Positions 22,701 to 31,658 of a stretch of DNA of 64,000 nucleotides are shown here, piece by piece. Numbering within the stretch: position 1 is the stretch's first letter; the number at the start of each line of letters is the position of its first letter. A model generated the notes under the pieces. That model was not told where the DNA came from, did no database searches, and saw nothing but the letters and a program-made list of their open reading frames with translations. Source of the DNA: Pristionchus mayeri (taxonomy: Eukaryota > Nematoda > Chromadorea > Rhabditida > Neodiplogasteridae); contig BTRK01000003.1 in assembly GCA_036245805.1 (NCBI GenBank), positions 3,844,001-3,908,000 on the forward strand, written 5' to 3'. The position numbers and the translations under genes were made by a program.

Positions 22701-25700
22701 CATCAATGAATCATTGCTTGCTGGCTCGTTTATTGCATAAATATGAATTATTTTGCTAATAATAATATTAGTATTAATGTGTCCTGCAGGCCACGGCACG
22801 ATCATGCTGCTCGCCGCGCTCTTCCTCATCCTCAAGGAGAAACAGCTCGAGGCAGCCAGGATCAGGGATGAGGTGAGGATGAGAACTTGTAGGACGGGTA
22901 TAGTAATAATGAAACCGGAAAACTCCTGGTTTGATAGGCAGATTTTTTCGGCCATTTTTCAAGTAATTTTTTTTTCTGAGATTGTCACTAGTATTATGAT
23001 AGGAACCGGAAACTTCCGGGTGGTGAATCCGAAGAAAATGTGACATTCCTGAATTTCTATTTTTTTCAGATCTTCCAAATGTTCTTCTCCGGTCGCTATC
23101 TGATCTTCCTTATGGGCGCCTTCTCGATCTACACCGGCTTCCTCTACAATGACATCTTCAGGTATGCGGTAGGAGCACAAGAAAGAACAACCGAGAACTG
23201 TTTTCATTTTTTTCGGTTACAGTAGTCCTTGCATACCGTAAACCTCCCTCTTTACAGCAAGTCGATGAACATCTTCGGATCTGCTTGGGCTAATTCGCTG
23301 ACCGAGAAGGAGATGAAAGATCTCACCGATCTCAATCCCGAGACGCCCGTGATGCTCATCCCGGAGAAGGCCTACGTGGTGAGTGGATACGGTAGATGGG
23401 GTACTGTAGGAGCGTGGATACGGCAGACCGGATATTGAAACCAGTGTAGATGAGACATACTGTAGGTTCCAGTATCTTTCGTAAATGTAGGTCACTAGAA
23501 TTGTCGTGTCCCCCGGAAACATTTGCGCCGGTGAATGTGGGTCACGTGATGAGCTCATCCCTGAAACCTCTTGGTTGCTCCGATCGGCGGCCCTTCTCGT
23601 CTTCAATAAAAAATTATCCTACTTTGCTAATAATAAAATCATATCAACTGGACCATCAAATAATGCTATTCTAATGCACGCATGTTTTCCTGCAAACATC
23701 GCAATCTCCGCGCGTTATTTTTATTATTATTTTGAATATAGTTATTATTATCATTTGTTATTATTATTATTATTATTATCATTGTCAGACGTCTCCCTAC
23801 CCAATCGGCGTGGATCCGGTGTGGAATCTGGCGGAGGCGAACAAGCTGTCCTTCCTCAACTCGATGAAGATGAAGTCATCGGTGATCCTCGGCATCGGCC
23901 AGATGACCTTCGGACTCATCCTCTCCTACCACAATCACAAGTGAGTCGGGGGCAAAGCGAACTGTTGTTTTCTAGGTGTATTCGGGGTAGAGATGGTCCA
24001 TGTCTGAATGATACTTTGGGATGCACTGTTAGTAGACCCTTTACTTCTGTATTTCAATAAGCACGATTAGCTCAACCCTCCATCCAGAACGCAACGTAAA
24101 ATGGAAGTAGTCAATAGTAAAATTTTCGAAACTGGGGTAGGCGGATTCGCGATTCAGCGGCTGACTATGTCTTTCTTGGGATGCGTTACTGCGATAAACT
24201 GGAGATGTCTTTTCGACAAAAAAATAAATATCTCAATCAATACAGCCCATTGCAGGTTCTTCCACTCGGACCTGGACATCAAATTCATGTTCATTCCGCA
24301 AATGCTCTTCATGTCGTGCATCTTCATCTATCTCTGCCTGCAGATCATCGCAAAGTGGCTCGCCTACTCCGCCACGGTACGGTAGCGATGGGGATTACGG
24401 TAGTTTAGATTACGGTAGAACTTACGGTATCGACTAGAGCACGGTAGACAGAATGAAATACTTTGAGCGCACCCGGGGAATCGGGCGAGCGCGGGGTGTG
24501 ATATTTAGAATAATCCCCTGGAAGAACAATGAAGTTTTCTCTTCATGGCTATACAAATGAAATGAAAATCACCGATCGCTTGGAGTTTGCTGTGGTGTTA
24601 TTGCATTACTATAGCGAATTACCGTAATCATTCTAGCTACCGTAACTTCACTTTCCTCTCTGCAGGCTGGCACTGTCTTCGGCTACTTCTACCCCGGTTC
24701 GAACTGCGCGCCCTCTCTGCTCATCGGCCTCATCAACATGTTCATGATGAAGGTGCGATTGAGATTGTGGTAGATTAATTAAGTTTGAGACCTATAAAAA
24801 TGTGTAAACCTTTATTATTATTATTATTATTAAAATGTATAAACCTCACGCAATTCCAAACTTTCCTAGGCTTTGTAAGCAGCTTGCAGAGTTGAGCAAT
24901 TTTGGATAGATAAATGGGCGTCCAGGCACGCTGGTGTTGCAGGAGTGCGCTATGTTCTATTCTCTATTCGACAGTAATAGACACTCATTCATTTTCTTAG
25001 AAATGAATGAAATTTGCACTTATTTTATCTGGATACGACAATGTGATAACAATAATACGATTTGAATGTGTGTTGCCAAACTATATTGTGCTATTCACCT
25101 ATCTTGCAGTCCCGCGATGCTGGCTTCGTCGGTGAGGACGGCAAGACTCCGCTCTGGGGCTGCTCGAACAACCTCTGGTACCCCGGACAGGTATACGGTA
25201 GCACCCTGGTTACTGTAGCCATCCCTCTGCCCCTGCTAGAGTACGGTAGGTACGGTCGGTCATCACCAGGTGTCACCACAGTGATCTACTGCCAATCAAT
25301 TTTAACTATTTTTTTCCTGTTTTTTTTTTCAAATTTTTGTCTACGTTTTCGTGTTTCAACGTGACAATTTTATCTTTGCAGCTCCTGCCCCTTTCAGGTT
25401 TCTCCTCTCCTTCTTCTCCTCCCCTAATCGCACATTCCAGTCGTTCTTCGAAACTGTCTTCGTTCTCATCGCTCTTGCCTGCGTCCCCGTGATGCTCTTC
25501 GCCAAGCCCTACTACATGTGGAAGGAAGAGCAGGCTAGAAGAGCCGGGAACGGACATCATCAACTGGTACCGTCCCTGATCCTACAGTACTTCTCCGGTT
25601 CTACCGTATACCGGACTGCTGCGGCTCCTGCGCCACTGAATCATGGGGAATCAAGCTGCCGTATTTCGAGCGCGCACACTCACTTACCTCATCCAATCCC

Positions 25701-28427
25701 TTGCACGCACTATTTTCGGTTGTATCTTTCCACTCCTCCCCGGCTGAAATTGTGCGCTTCTTTAAGTTCAGCAGTGCTCCACTCGACACGTCGTCTACAG
25801 TACTCCGCTACACGTCTTTCTGCGTTACTTTATCTTATCGATAACTGACGTTTTCTTCTCAAAAAATTGTGGTGGTTGGTTGATTGTCTCGTAAACTCGC
25901 CTATTGTACTCCTTGTTGATGACTGATTGGCTGGCAGAGAAACTCGTGGTGGTGATGATCATGATTGTGACCGACCGACTGCTCTACCGTACTCCTCTGG
26001 ATCCTCTCGTACCGTAATCCCGTGTACATACTGTAACTCATTGGCGGTTGCTTGCAGGCAACGGCGGAGATGGTGCTCGTCATCATAGCCGTCATCCAGG
26101 TCCCCATCATGCTCTTCGTCAAGCCTCTACTCGTCTGGAGACGAGACAAGGCCGAAGCCGCGGCGCGTGAGGTTCGCGCGCGTTGCGGTTGTTGTTGATG
26201 GATCATCGTTGTGACGTAGTACTGTAGCATAATGCTTCTTCCACACTAATAGCGAGCACTCGAAGAGAAATTGCATGGAATGGCGATTTTGGTTGCAATT
26301 TGTTGTGTGCGGTGGTGTGCACTTGGGCTGGTGTGGTGTGCGGGAAACGTCGGAAACACTCGAAATACGGTTGCCGAATTTCATTTCTGAGCAAAGGCGC
26401 AGCAGCAATAGTATTACGGTGCTAGAATCTTGCACGAGCCGCAAGTTCTTGGTATTCCAGGGGCCTTCAGTCTATCGTGGACTGACTTGTTAAAAATCCA
26501 ATTTTTAGTCGGTGCGCGCTGACATGAACGGAGGCGACTCGGAGGCGGAGGTGGTGCAGCACGAGCCGAAGACCAACGGAGGAGGAGGAGGACATGGACA
26601 TGGAGATGGACCGGTGAGTTGCAAAGGGGAGAGGGGAGGGTACGGTAGCTCTTTATTAAGAATGTCCTGTCCGTTTACAGCGCACTTGCTTTTTTTCGAA
26701 TTTAATTTTTTACTCTGGAAGCAGGATACTACACAGAGGTGTAGACATGACTGATGCACTGTAGATTACTGTTGGCTTCTGGGCTTGCACGTATCTTATT
26801 GTTAGCATCAGTTGCCTCATATTTTTTTAAAGGATATTTGTTTTCTAAACAGAATGGCGAAGCAGTACTACCTTCTACGCATCTTATTGAATTTGTGCCA
26901 ATGCTGAAACGCGAAAAATCATGTTCGAGTATCACAAGACTTTTAGGCTGTGGTCGCAAGTGTTACTTTGTTAGTTTTATCGCTAGCCAGCACTCGAGCG
27001 CATCGTTGTGCTAGATGTGGAATACGGTAAAATATCGATTATTCTCTCCCTTTCAGCTGGATATGGCGGACGTGATGGTGTACCAGGCGATCCACACGAT
27101 CGAATTCGTGCTGGGCTGCATCTCGCACACTGCCTCCTACCTGCGACTGTGGGCGCTCTCGCTCGCGCACGCACGTAAGTCATTTGGCTTGTGGGGTTGT
27201 GGGGCTACGGTAGTCTTACTAGGGAACACTGTCACCTAACGATGATTTCTGTTTCTGAATGGTAGATGCAATAGTGCAGGAGAAGGGCTTGTACCTTAGA
27301 TTATGATTTATTTTGAGAATACAATCGAACCAGAACTAGTGTATTTCAAAACAGCTGCGGTTGATGGAAGTGTGAAGCGAGAAGCAGTCGGGGGAGTTTA
27401 AGTGTAAATGAGCATTCATTATATCCAGAGCTCTCGGACGTGCTCTGGACGATGGTCTTCCGCAACGCCTTCGCCCAGGACGGATACATTGGAGCGATCG
27501 CGACGTGAGCTTTATTTATTTTATATTATATTTTTTTAATTTTGTAAACTTTAATCAAAGGAGATGTAGAAATCAGGCTTTTACAGTGGGATCGTTAGAT
27601 TTTTATCTGTTCTGCCTGTTGCTGATCATATTTCACTTTGACCATTTATTTTTATGAATGCACGAAACGAAAAAGAACGCAAGCTAAAATTCCCTGGAGA
27701 TGGTGGAACTTTTTGCAGAAATCATTTTAGTTCCTGTCACATTCCTGATTCACTTGCATATGAGATTATGTGAGCTGCTGTTGATAATTGGAGTTGGGAA
27801 AGTGACAGAAAACAAATAACTAATGCAATGACTGTGTCTCCAGGTACCTGCTGTGGTTCGCCTTCTTCTTCCTCTCCATCTTCATCCTCGTCCTGATGGA
27901 GGGACTCTCCGCCTTCCTCCACGCCCTCCGTCTACACTGGTACGGTAGCTAGGAGATATTGATTGATTAGGTCTACCTTGAGAACGAGTTTTTGAGTATT
28001 CACGCTGGCATTGTCGATCTAATTAGCGTTGATCTGCAATTGCTGTATTAGTCACTGGGGAGCAATGTTCTGACTCTCTTCAGTTTGCACGCTCTCTCGT
28101 CTCTCTGACCGGTGAGAGAGCGTGTGGTTTGGAGAGAGTCAGACGATTCTTCTCACTGGGTGCAGCCAGAAAGCACAGGGTGCGTAGATGCATTGCAATG
28201 ACTGTTCCGCATACACTACAACCAAGTAGAGTTCTTTTTCTAAGGTCAACATTTTACTTATTATACCCATGGTGTGAAAGATACCGTATTGAAATTGTAC
28301 CAATCGATATTCGCTCCCTTGCAGGGTCGAATTCCAATCGAAGTTCTACGGCGGTCACGGCTACGCGTTCGCGCCCTTCTCCTTCGAGAAGATTCTCGAG
28401 GCCGAGAGAGAGGCGGAGGAGGCCTAA
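13785..28427 (+). CDS. unc-32: V-type proton ATPase a subunit, complete, 26 exon positions
   Basis: Membrane a subunit of the V-ATPase, forming the proton half-channels. Exons: 13785-13840, 14227-14323, 16348-16426, 16723-16820, 18170-18298, one of 19039-19166/19507-19640/19872-19999, 20267-20393, 20467-20549, 20970-21102, 21442-21543, 21640-21711, 22151-22301, 22500-22556, 22790-22872, 23070-23161, 23258-23378, 23789-23940, 24256-24376, 24666-24752, 25110-25190, one of 25441-25566/26058-26171, 26509-26613, 27057-27174, 27429-27504, 27844-27939, 28325-28427. Every join keeps frame. With the middle and first alternatives it has 892 residues, close to nematode UNC-32. The N-terminal cytosolic half includes LGLVQFRD and IRFF-like [19 protein letters not shown]; the membrane half starts near residue 424 ([15 protein letters not shown]). 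[12 protein letters not shown] holds the essential arginine at about 792. It ends with the FAPFSFEKI motif. The start lies five bases after TTCCAG. Confidence 0.96.
14329..15924. repeat. 1.6-kb palindromic element in unc-32 intron 2
   Basis: The terminal arms AGAGACTATCTGAG ... CTTGGCACTAGGCCAAAAAT and the inverse are highly alike over several hundred bases each; the centre is near 15000-15170. A five-base direct repeat GTAAG flanks the element (14324-14328 and 15925-15929) and the left copy is the intron's splice donor. Related termini occur at 45.5-49.0 kb. No transposase frame is visible, so it appears non-autonomous. Confidence 0.85.
17162..17530. repeat. Inverted repeat in unc-32 intron 4
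   Basis: CACTCCTGCAGAAGCCCAGA with TCGGGGTAACAATAGTGGT is inverted at the right end (ACCACTATTGTTACCCCGA, TCTGGGCTTCTGCAGGAGTG). A second inner pair (TAGACATG... / ...TAAGGTTATGG region) is weaker. Fold-back element. Confidence 0.75.
17893..17908. repeat. Poly(C) tract
   Basis: A run of 16 cytosines in unc-32 intron 4. Such tracts are prone to length errors in assembly and slippage in vivo. Confidence 0.9.
18771..18900 (+). promoter_or_regulatory. GU-rich tract before the three-exon cluster
   Basis: Repeated GTGGTGTGGT, TAGTAGTAGTAG, GTGGTGTGGCTGGTTGGTGT words lie in the intron between exon 18170-18298 and the first alternative exon. CELF-type proteins such as UNC-75 bind GU-rich RNA and are known to choose among unc-32 alternative exons in C. 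elegans; the role here is inferred from position. Confidence 0.4.
19039..19166 (+). other. unc-32: unc-32 alternative exon, first of three
   Basis: 128 bases, entered in phase 0 after GATGCAG and left in phase 2 at GTACGG. It encodes [20 protein letters not shown] followed by [23 protein letters not shown]. It competes with 19507-19640 and 19872-19999; joining any two of the three would shift the frame, because each has a length of 3n+2. The segment replaces the variable linker just before [11 protein letters not shown] in the cytosolic domain. The acceptor polypyrimidine tract is weak, which fits regulated use. Confidence 0.7.
19507..19640 (+). other. unc-32: unc-32 alternative exon, second of three
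   Basis: 134 bases, phase 0 in, phase 2 out (GTGAGC). It encodes [16 protein letters not shown] and later [20 protein letters not shown]. The end MFANFG joined to [10 protein letters not shown] matches the common nematode UNC-32 isoform, so this is the alternative easiest to place by homology. Its acceptor is CCCCAACCAG. Confidence 0.85.
19720..19725 (+). promoter_or_regulatory. TGCATG, candidate RBFOX site after second alternative exon
   Basis: A single UGCAUG word lies 80 bases downstream of the second alternative exon of the three-exon cluster. RBFOX proteins (ASD-1 and FOX-1 in C. elegans) bind UGCAUG. One hexamer can arise by chance, so this is a candidate only. Confidence 0.35.
19872..19999 (+). 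other. unc-32: unc-32 alternative exon, third of three
   Basis: 128 bases, phase 0 in after GTGGCAG, phase 2 out at GTACCG. It encodes [20 protein letters not shown] then [23 protein letters not shown]. Length and phases equal those of the first alternative exon, and the base composition is exon-like (GC-rich third positions). The acceptor has a poor pyrimidine tract. Confidence 0.7.
20140..20220 (+). promoter_or_regulatory. GU-rich tract after third alternative exon
   Basis: The intron between the third alternative exon and exon 20267 contains GTGTCGTGGTGATTCGGGGTG and TAGGTTGTGGTGGTTGTCG-type words, a second GU-rich patch flanking the three-exon cluster. A splicing role is inferred. Confidence 0.35.
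20771..20865. repeat. Short inverted repeat in unc-32 intron
   Basis: GCGATGTTAAAAATCGC and AAAGATCGGATCTTTGCATG are mirrored by CGATCTTTGCATGCGATTTTTAACGCCGCCAC. A compact fold-back sequence between exons 20467-20549 and 20970-21102. Confidence 0.65.
25441..25566 (+). other. unc-32: unc-32 alternative TM exon, first of two
   Basis: 126 bases, phase 0 to phase 0, acceptor CACATTCCAG, donor GTACCG. It encodes [20 protein letters not shown] followed by [22 protein letters not shown]: one membrane segment and the start of the loop after it. It is homologous to 26058-26171 (VPVMLFAKP against VPIMLFVKP), so only one can be used. This is the two-exon cluster corresponding to C. elegans exons 7a/7b. 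Confidence 0.9.
26058..26171 (+). other. unc-32: unc-32 alternative TM exon, second of two
   Basis: 114 bases, phase 0 to phase 0, acceptor GGTTGCTTGCAG, donor GTTCGC (weaker than usual). It encodes [20 protein letters not shown] then [18 protein letters not shown]. It replaces the same membrane segment as 25441-25566. Use of this exon gives an 888-residue protein, four shorter. Confidence 0.9.
26272..26340 (+). promoter_or_regulatory. TGCATG plus TTGTTGTGT / GU-rich element after second TM exon
   Basis: TGCATG stands at 26272-26277 and TTGTTGTGT at 26300-26308, followed by GGTGGTGTGCACTTGGGCTG and GTGTGGTGTGCGGG-type sequence. In C. elegans the choice between unc-32 exons 7a and 7b depends on RBFOX proteins (UGCAUG) and the CELF protein UNC-75 (UUGUUGUGUUGU-like). 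Both motif types occur together here, about 100 and 130 bases downstream of the alternative exon, which supports a conserved switch. Another GU-rich run (TTGTGGTGGTTGGTTGATTG) lies at 25866-25885 between the two exons. Confidence 0.6.
28068..28143. repeat. CT/GA hairpin repeat in last unc-32 intron
   Basis: Starts TCTGACTCTCTTC, ends GAGAGAGTCAGA, with GCACGCTCTCTCG and CGAGAGAG-type inner arms. Full-length member of the family at 466-547. Confidence 0.8.
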
Positions 28428-29253
28428 GCCCCCGATCGATAGATACCGTACCCCTCTCCCCGATCCTTACCGTAAACCACTCTCTTAGCAATTCTTCCGC
28501 TTATTACAGGAGATAAACCAATCAATTTTCCACCGCCGTTTGCATGTTTTATATTTTGCTTTTCTGTCCTTTTTCTGTTCATTTCTTTTCTGTTCCTACA
28601 AGGTAGACGAGAGTTGTGCATTGCATTGTTCCATTGGTAATCCTAGAGAGTAACTCCCAATTTCTACAGCCCTTCCCCTGAGAATGCATAGTATTTATGT
28701 TATGAAACAAGTCTGTCCCGTTCTCTGTTCAAAGTTTGAACTTCAAACCTCCTTTTTAATCGTCCTGTCTATTTATCTTAACGCGTTGCACGCGTCTGCC
28801 ATCCTTCCGTGTAATGTTTCCGCTCTCTTCAAAGCCCACACTCTCTAGCCCCTGTCTGACCGACGAGAGAGCGTGCGGAATGGAGAGGGTCAGACATTAT
28901 TATTCATCTTTCCATTCGTTTAGCAGCAATGGTTAGCGTAAGAGTAAATTATTATTTGTGCAGTCTGTTCTTTCTATCCGCGATTTTTCTACTGTCGCGA
29001 GCTGAATAAAGAGTATGTTGAGCAAGCAGTTGCATATTATTGATTGGAAATGCATGCTGGATGAGTTGTAATGAGTACTCGACGTACCTAAGGACGGGAA
29101 GTTGGACGGGTGGTTGATGAAAAGTCTGAACCATATTTCGCACAGAAAACATGTTAGGACCTGTTTTGCCAACCGAATGACTGTATGCTTGGCGGTTTCG
29201 TGTGGTATGCTTTACGTTAATATTTTATAATTGTTTTATTTTTCAAGTTATTG
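28428..29253. other. unc-32 3' region and intergenic gap
   Basis: About 0.8 kb between the unc-32 stop and the next start codon on the same strand. It holds a CT/GA hairpin (28822-28890) and an AATAAA at 29005-29010, far from the stop, so the true poly(A) signal may be a variant closer in. The gap is longer than typical within a nematode operon, but a shared operon cannot be ruled out. Confidence 0.5.
28822..28890. repeat. CT/GA hairpin repeat in intergenic gap
   Basis: CGCTCTCTTC ... CACACTCTCTAGCC and the inverse CGAGAGAGCGTG ... GGAGAGGGTCAGAC form a 70-bp hairpin. Confidence 0.75.
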
Positions 29254-31149
29254 ATGGAGGGACGACGAGAGTCCTACAAGAACGCCGATCTTCTGATCAT
29301 GGCCGAGCATCTCTACAGGTACCTGAATTTTGACCGACTCATTTCGATTTCTCATTTTCTCTTGTTCTTTCTGACCAAGGAGAGAGTGGGTATTACCCGC
29401 TGAACAAAAGGCTCAATCTTACTTCTTCTCTCGTACTTCGGCGGTCGTATAAACTGTGACAATCAGAGTAGGGTATCCAATTTTGAGCACTTTTGTATTA
29501 TTTTCGGGTATGATTTATTTGTAACATACCCGAAGATCATACAAATACGCTCAAAGTGAGATTCCCTGGTTCAGAGTCGCGACATCACATGACTCAGACG
29601 ACGTGCGAATGGCAGAGGCCCCGCGTGGTATAAAGGTGAGTTTGAAACACAAATTTAGAAGAAATTTGCATAAATTTGGCTCTTAATTGCCAAAATTTAG
29701 ATAGTTTGTTTTAAAAGGTTACATCAATTAATTAAAGATTTGCCTTCACAGATCTGGGAAGAACTGTACAGAACCGAATCGCGATGCAATCACTCCGTGC
29801 TGGGCATGAACACCAAGTGAGTACTCAAAATAGCTTTGACAATATTCCTTAATTTTTTTCTCTTTTTTATGTTGATATGGATTATAGCAGTTCCAATCGT
29901 CGTTTATGAATCAAATGTAGTTAAAAAATTGATTTTCAGGTACCGCAAGAACTTCCACAACAAACTGCACACAGTCGATGGGCTGTCGGGAAAGAAGGTA
30001 AGCACTTCGGAAGTAAGATTTCCATCTATTTTTGTGCACAAAATTTGCAATTAGCCGGTGCTGCGCACTGCAAGAGTTGTGATTAGGATTCTCCTATTGA
30101 AAATTTTTTTGAATAATTTTCAGATATGTTTCATGCACACTATATAGGCCATATATATAGTGCATGTGAAACATACCTGAAAAGGCAACAAAAATTTTCC
30201 AATAAGGGAACCCTAGTTATGATCTCTTCATTGTGCACAATCTGACGATCGGATGAGAATCTGGATACCGTACTTACGTCGATATCATTCCTTTTGTTAC
30301 AGTATCTCTTCAGGTGCTCTTCCTCTACCATAAGTACGAGACAGAACTGGATTCGACCGCTCGCAAGATGTAAGTTACAATACTTGATCATTAACCGTTG
30401 CCACCATAGAGAGCAATCTCGCTCTAAATTTCTCTCTAGAAAAATCATCACATCGGGGGTCATGAATATTCGCTCCATAACTTGCCATTATATGACTAAG
30501 ATTCGTGTGACATTGAGACTATAAATTCTGTCTTCCTTTTTACCTCACGGGATTCTCACGATGAAAACTGTCCTCTAATCCGTTTCTACGGTATATGCCT
30601 GATCAGTTTTATATAAATAAACGGAGAGTACATCTCTTTTCAGTCCTATAATGGCACATTCGTTATAGTATCGCCTGCAAGTACCCCGGGTATGACGTCA
30701 CCTATCGAGGCGGAGGCATCATCGATAGCTACCAGAGGTAATTTGTCTGAACTTTTGAAACGACGAGGGTGGGCCAATTATCCAAGAAGTGCCGAAATGA
30801 GAGTATTGGGTCGGCATTTGATTGTACTGTGAAACTCAGAAACGCGAGGACGGATGTGGATTCGGATACAGAAGATGGGCAGGAGACGGAAGTTGACATC
30901 GACAATGATGAGGGTGAGGGAGAGAGGAGGTTTATGTCTGGACATGAAACACGCAGCCTTTACAATTGCGTTTCACGAGTTCTTGATACGTTAGTGAACT
31001 TTGAATATTCTGCTAGTAAGCTGTTCTTCGCTCAAAATAACAATCTCTGGTATGCTCTGGTTCGAAATAAATTTCGAATGAGTGCGCGCTCTTGTGTCTC
31101 ATCGATTGCTGATAGGTTGATGAAACAACTGCAGTTAACTGTAGAATGA
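29254..31149 (+). CDS. Small protein with SPK/Myb-like region, tentative
   Basis: Exons: 29254-29318, 29575-29635, 29752-29816, 29940-29997, 30314-30369, 30669-30737, then a last exon starting near 30805 and ending at stop 31149. The first six joins keep phase; the last acceptor is less certain. The product starts MEGRRESYKNADLLIMAEHL and continues through GIKIWEELYR, NHSVLGMNTKYRKNFHNKLH and KKVLFLYHKYETELDSTARK to an acidic patch (DVDSDTEDGQETEVDIDNDE) and a mixed C-terminus. The pattern of an ADLL..AEHLY helix, KIWEEL and H(S)...KYRKNFH resembles SPK or RAP1-type Myb folds in nuclear proteins, which is a weak match by eye. A 130-bp hairpin element lies in the fourth-to-fifth exon intron. 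It could be fused to the next gene. Confidence 0.6.
30086..30213. repeat. 130-bp hairpin element, copy 3
   Basis: Termini GGATTCTCCTATTGAAAA and TTTTCCAATAAGGGAACCC with inner GTTTCATGCAC / GTGCATGTGAAAC. Its right half is almost identical to copy 1 at 3351 (ACATACCTGAAAAGGCAACA). It lies in an intron of the gene at 29254-31149. Confidence 0.8.
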
Positions 31150-31286
31150 CCATGGGACTGGCTGATGTAGTTAAAAAATAATACAATTTAAAGGAAACTG
31201 GAGGGAAGTGGCTTAGATTAACAATATGGGTGCATGTATTTTCCGACTCGTCAGGAACAGAAGTCTCTTCAGAGTCCTCAGGAGTA

Positions 31287-31413
31287 GGGTTCTCTTATTG
31301 GAATGGTTCTGTAACATTTTCAGTTGTGTTTCATGTTTGCTATACATAGGAACTATATATTGTACATGAAACATATCTGAAAATGATACAAAACCATTCC
31401 AATAAGAGAACCC
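31287..31413. repeat. 130-bp hairpin element, copy 4
   Basis: GGGTTCTCTTATTGGAATGG and the inverse CCATTCCAATAAGAGAACCC, with TA on both sides. Near-perfect arms. Confidence 0.8.
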
Positions 31414-31658
31414 TACTCAGGTGTGGAAGTGGAGCAGCGTGTGACTGGTAGGAAGGGAAGAGTGAAGCAAGGTGAGGGCTTATAATATGGTTTTCTCTTT
31501 TAATTATTTCAGTAGTGCTTACCGATGAAGAGATGATTGGCAAACAGTTGTTTTAACGCTTGTGCAATGAGTAAAGTAACCATCCCTTTTTTTCTCGAGG
31601 AATTTAACCATCGGGGAAGGCTCGAATCACTGGGGGTTGTGAATCACTCTTTGCAGAG

